From contig NHHO02000028.1 of NCBI GenBank assembly GCA_002171035.2, forward strand, positions 8,811-16,931: a stretch of DNA of 8,121 nucleotides, written 5' to 3'. The notes beneath the pieces are model-generated. The model did no database searches and had not been told where the DNA came from. It saw nothing but the letters and a program-made list of their open reading frames with translations. Within the stretch, counting starts at the first letter, position 1; every line of letters begins with the position of its first letter. Shown here piece after piece: positions 6,470-8,121 of the stretch. Position numbers and translations under genes: made by a program. The stretch is from Candidatus Pelagibacter sp. TMED165 (lineage in GTDB: Bacteria > Pseudomonadota > Alphaproteobacteria > Pelagibacterales > Pelagibacteraceae).

Positions 6470-7675
6470 ATGCAATTAAATAAACCAAAATTGATCATAG
6501 AAATAAGTGAAAAAAAATTTATTTTTTTAGTACTCAAATTTAATCACGAATTAAATCCAAATTTTTTAGAAATTATTGATATTAAAAGTGAAGGAGTTAC
6601 AAACGGAAAAATAACTGATGCAAATAAATCATATGAGATAATTTATAATCAAATGAAAATTATTGAAGATAAAATTAATTTTACTTTTAAAGATGTTTCT
6701 ATAGTTCTAGATCAAAATAATGCTAAGTGTATTAATATTTCAGGTTCTAAAAAATTATATGGGAGACAAGTCCAAAAAGATGATATTTCGTTTGTTTTAA
6801 ATAATTTAAAAAAGCTTATATTAGAAAATAATAAAAATTTAAGTTTAATTCATTTATTCAATTCAAAATTTAATTTAGACAATACCGAGGTTAAAACTTT
6901 ACCTATAGGTTTGCATGGTAATTTTTACAATCAGCAATTAACTTTTTTTTTACTACCGACAAATGATTTAAAAAATTTAAATTTAGTAATGAATAAATGT
7001 AATTTAAATATTGAAAAAATAGTACTAAAAAATTTTGTAGAAGGAACAGAATTAATTAATAGATATAAAGAAAATAAAAATTTTTTTAATATTAAAATAG
7101 AAAAAGATAAAAGTTCAATATCTTTTTTTAGCAATTCCTCATATGTATACAATGAGTCATTTAACTTTGGATCTAAAATAATTTTAAATGATATTTGTAA
7201 ACTATGTTCACTAGATTATGAAACTGTAGAAAAAATACTTTTAAATGAAAAATTAGATAAATTTCAAGACGAGAATAAAAAAGAATTATTTTTGAATAAA
7301 AGTTATTTTAATGGAAATTTGTATAGAAAAATATCCATATCACACTTGAATGAAATAATTTCTGCTCGAATAAACGAGATGCTAAATATAATTTATATTA
7401 AAAATATTAATTTAGTTAGTTGCAAGCAATCAAATCAAATAATTAATATTAAATTTTTAGAAGATCGTTTGATGAAAAATCTTCATAGCTTTTTTGAGAA
7501 TAATTTTAATTCTCAAGAAAATATAAATTTTTTAAACTCAACAAATAATAGCTATACTTTAGATCCTGCTGCATCTGCTGAATTAATAGCTAAAGGTTGG
7601 GAGAAAGAGGCTATACCCATTGTTCAGACTAAAAAGTCAATAATTTCAAGGATTTTTTCATCATTTTTTAATTAA
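6470..7675 (+). CDS. ftsA: FtsA-like divisome membrane adaptor with degenerate nucleotide-binding site
   Basis: FtsA normally is an actin-like ATPase that tethers FtsZ to the inner membrane. This 401-aa protein follows FtsA along its length by my reading: GVTNGKITD (residues 42-50) matches the start of the 1C region, then the IxIxGSKKLYGRQV..DDI strand-helix (88-106), LPIGLHG (144-150), the KCNLNIEKIVL segment (176-186), FGSKIILNDI (233-242, FtsA G..(V/I)T.DI) and EIISARINEML (295-305). It ends with an amphipathic segment KKSIISRIFSSFF (388-400), which fits the FtsA membrane-targeting helix. The nucleotide site is not recognisable: the first phosphate motif (DIGS/T) is EISEKKF (11-17), the second (DIGGGTTD) is KIEKDKSS (209-216), and the adenosine TGGG motif is replaced around SCKQSNQ (317-323). 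I therefore call it FtsA by alignment and context, probably not an active ATPase. It begins 4 nt after ftsQ. No ftsZ follows. Confidence 0.82.
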   Translation: MQLNKPKLIIEISEKKFIFLVLKFNHELNPNFLEIIDIKSEGVTNGKITDANKSYEIIYNQMKIIEDKINFTFKDVSIVLDQNNAKCINISGSKKLYGRQVQKDDISFVLNNLKKLILENNKNLSLIHLFNSKFNLDNTEVKTLPIGLHGNFYNQQLTFFLLPTNDLKNLNLVMNKCNLNIEKIVLKNFVEGTELINRYKENKNFFNIKIEKDKSSISFFSNSSYVYNESFNFGSKIILNDICKLCSLDYETVEKILLNEKLDKFQDENKKELFLNKSYFNGNLYRKISISHLNEIISARINEMLNIIYIKNINLVSCKQSNQIINIKFLEDRLMKNLHSFFENNFNSQENINFLNSTNNSYTLDPAASAELIAKGWEKEAIPIVQTKKSIISRIFSSFFN

Positions 7676-7710
7676 TGATTTCAGTTATTTTTTGAAACAT
7701 TAGTTGTTTT
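7670..7710 (+). terminator. Possible intrinsic terminator or hairpin at the ftsA stop codon
   Basis: The left arm 7670-7683 pairs with 7693-7705: 13 pairs with one bulged A at 7678 and one G-T wobble, around a 9-nt T-rich loop. The run after the right arm is GTTTT. The stem overlaps the ftsA stop codon. It contains only two G-C pairs, so it is weak by usual standards, though this may be expected in such an AT-rich genome. In this context it could end the murD-ftsA transcript before lpxC, or serve as an RNA 3' stabiliser. Chance pairing in AT-rich DNA is a real alternative. Confidence 0.35.
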
Positions 7711-7737
7711 AAGGTTAATGAATTTATTCTCTATATA
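7709..7737 (+). promoter_or_regulatory. Weak candidate promoter for lpxC
   Basis: TATATA at 7732-7737 resembles a -10 box, with a poor -35 match (TTAAGG, 7709-7714) 17 nt upstream. Transcription would begin near 7744-7745, at the preferred lpxC ATG, so the message could be leaderless. In DNA this rich in A and T such boxes arise by chance, so the support is only the position: the one non-coding gap in the window, just after a hairpin. Confidence 0.22.
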
Positions 7738-7744
7738 TAGCTCC

Positions 7745-8121
7745 ATGCAAGAATTACTTCAAAAAACACTTATTAAGCCTATTTCATTTAACGGTATAGG
7801 ACTTCACTCTGGAGTTATTTCACAAATTAAAATATTGCCTGCTGGTGAAGATGAGGGCATAAAATTTAAAAGAGTGGATTTAAAAGAAAACAATATAATT
7901 GAGGCAAATTTTAAAAATGTCTCTTCTGCCAAACTTTGTACTACTCTCTCAAATTCTTTCGGCACAGAAGTTTCTACTGTTGAACACTTAATGGCTGCTT
8001 TTTATATAACTGGTATAGATAATGCTATAGTAGAAGTAAACAACAAAGAAATACCGATTATGGATGGGTCTTCAAAAGATTTTATTAATATTATTAATCA
8101 AGCAGGTATAAAAAATTTAAA
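7745..8121 (+). CDS. lpxC: LpxC N-terminal part (UDP-3-O-acyl-GlcNAc deacetylase), 3' end outside window
   Basis: LpxC is the cytoplasmic zinc deacetylase that performs the committed step of lipid A synthesis. The open frame runs off the right edge after 125 codons, about the first of its two domains. Visible family blocks are NGIGLHSG (residues 16-23), FKRVDL (41-46), LCTTLSN (64-70), STVEHLMAA (77-85) and EIPIMDGSS (102-110). His81 in VEHLMAA is at the position of a zinc ligand, with the adjacent Glu80 at the family's catalytic glutamate position. I prefer the ATG at 7745, since it gives the usual distance to the GIGLHSG block. An in-frame ATG at 7718 would add nine residues, is preceded by AAGG (7711-7714) at short spacing, and is a serious alternative. 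The second domain, with the remaining zinc ligands, is not in the window. Identification is secure. Confidence 0.95.
   Translation, partial: MQELLQKTLIKPISFNGIGLHSGVISQIKILPAGEDEGIKFKRVDLKENNIIEANFKNVSSAKLCTTLSNSFGTEVSTVEHLMAAFYITGIDNAIVEVNNKEIPIMDGSSKDFINIINQAGIKNL

Noticed and set aside
6931..7152. Open reading frame of 73 codons on the minus strand within ftsA
   Set aside because: It is antisense to the middle of ftsA, has a low-complexity Phe/Leu/Lys translation and no start signal. It is best explained as a shadow of AT-rich coding.
6470..7675. ftsA as a pseudogene
   Set aside because: The frame is open over 401 codons, near family length, with start, spacing and C-terminal helix in place and no frameshift or internal stop, so loss of motifs alone does not show decay.
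7675..7695. Six-codon ATG...TGA mini-ORF overlapping the ftsA stop
   Set aside because: It has no ribosome site and no leader-peptide pattern for a known regulator. Its bases are better explained by the hairpin, and such mini-ORFs are expected by chance.
1..8121. CRISPR array, insertion sequence, tRNA or phage-related element
   Set aside because: No regularly spaced repeats, terminal inverted repeats with a transposase, cloverleaf sequence or phage gene was found on either strand. The window is filled by cell-wall and division genes.

Overview
This window is a stretch of the dcw (division and cell wall) gene cluster from a very AT-rich Gram-negative bacterium. All genes lie on the + strand, in the order murD(3' end)-ftsW-murG-murC-murB-ddl-ftsQ-ftsA-lpxC(5' end). 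The gene order, the strong A/T bias (Lys/Asn/Ile-rich proteins), the almost complete lack of intergenic DNA and the presence of lpxC (lipid A synthesis, hence an LPS outer membrane) point to a genome-reduced alphaproteobacterium. The Pelagibacterales (SAR11) are most likely. A Rickettsiales-type or other AT-rich marine alphaproteobacterium is the alternative. This placement is inference from composition and synteny; no rRNA or other marker is present.

Layout: 1-387 holds the end of murD. From 362 to 5797 five further genes (ftsW, murG, murC, murB, ddl) follow with every junction overlapping: 26, 17, 14, 4 and 4 nt. ddl overlaps ftsQ by a single base, and ftsQ and ftsA are separated by 4 nt. 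This reads as one co-transcribed, translationally coupled operon. The only real non-coding stretch is the 69 nt between ftsA and lpxC (7676-7744). It holds a bulged hairpin that begins on the ftsA stop codon and a T-rich tail, so the operon may end there and lpxC may begin a new unit.

How the genes work together: MurB, MurC and MurD build the UDP-MurNAc-peptide in the cytoplasm, Ddl supplies D-Ala-D-Ala, MurG makes lipid II at the inner membrane, and FtsW polymerises glycan at the septum. FtsQ and FtsA belong to the divisome that positions this synthesis. LpxC commits UDP-GlcNAc-derived precursor to lipid A, so it draws on the same sugar-nucleotide pool.

Most of this is orthodox. Two things are not. 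First, the ftsA product aligns along its length with FtsA and keeps the C-terminal amphipathic helix, but none of the actin-fold nucleotide-binding motifs is recognisable. Second, ftsZ, which in many alphaproteobacteria sits between ftsA and lpxC, is absent from that position. Together these suggest an altered FtsA/FtsZ arrangement and are the main points worth following up.
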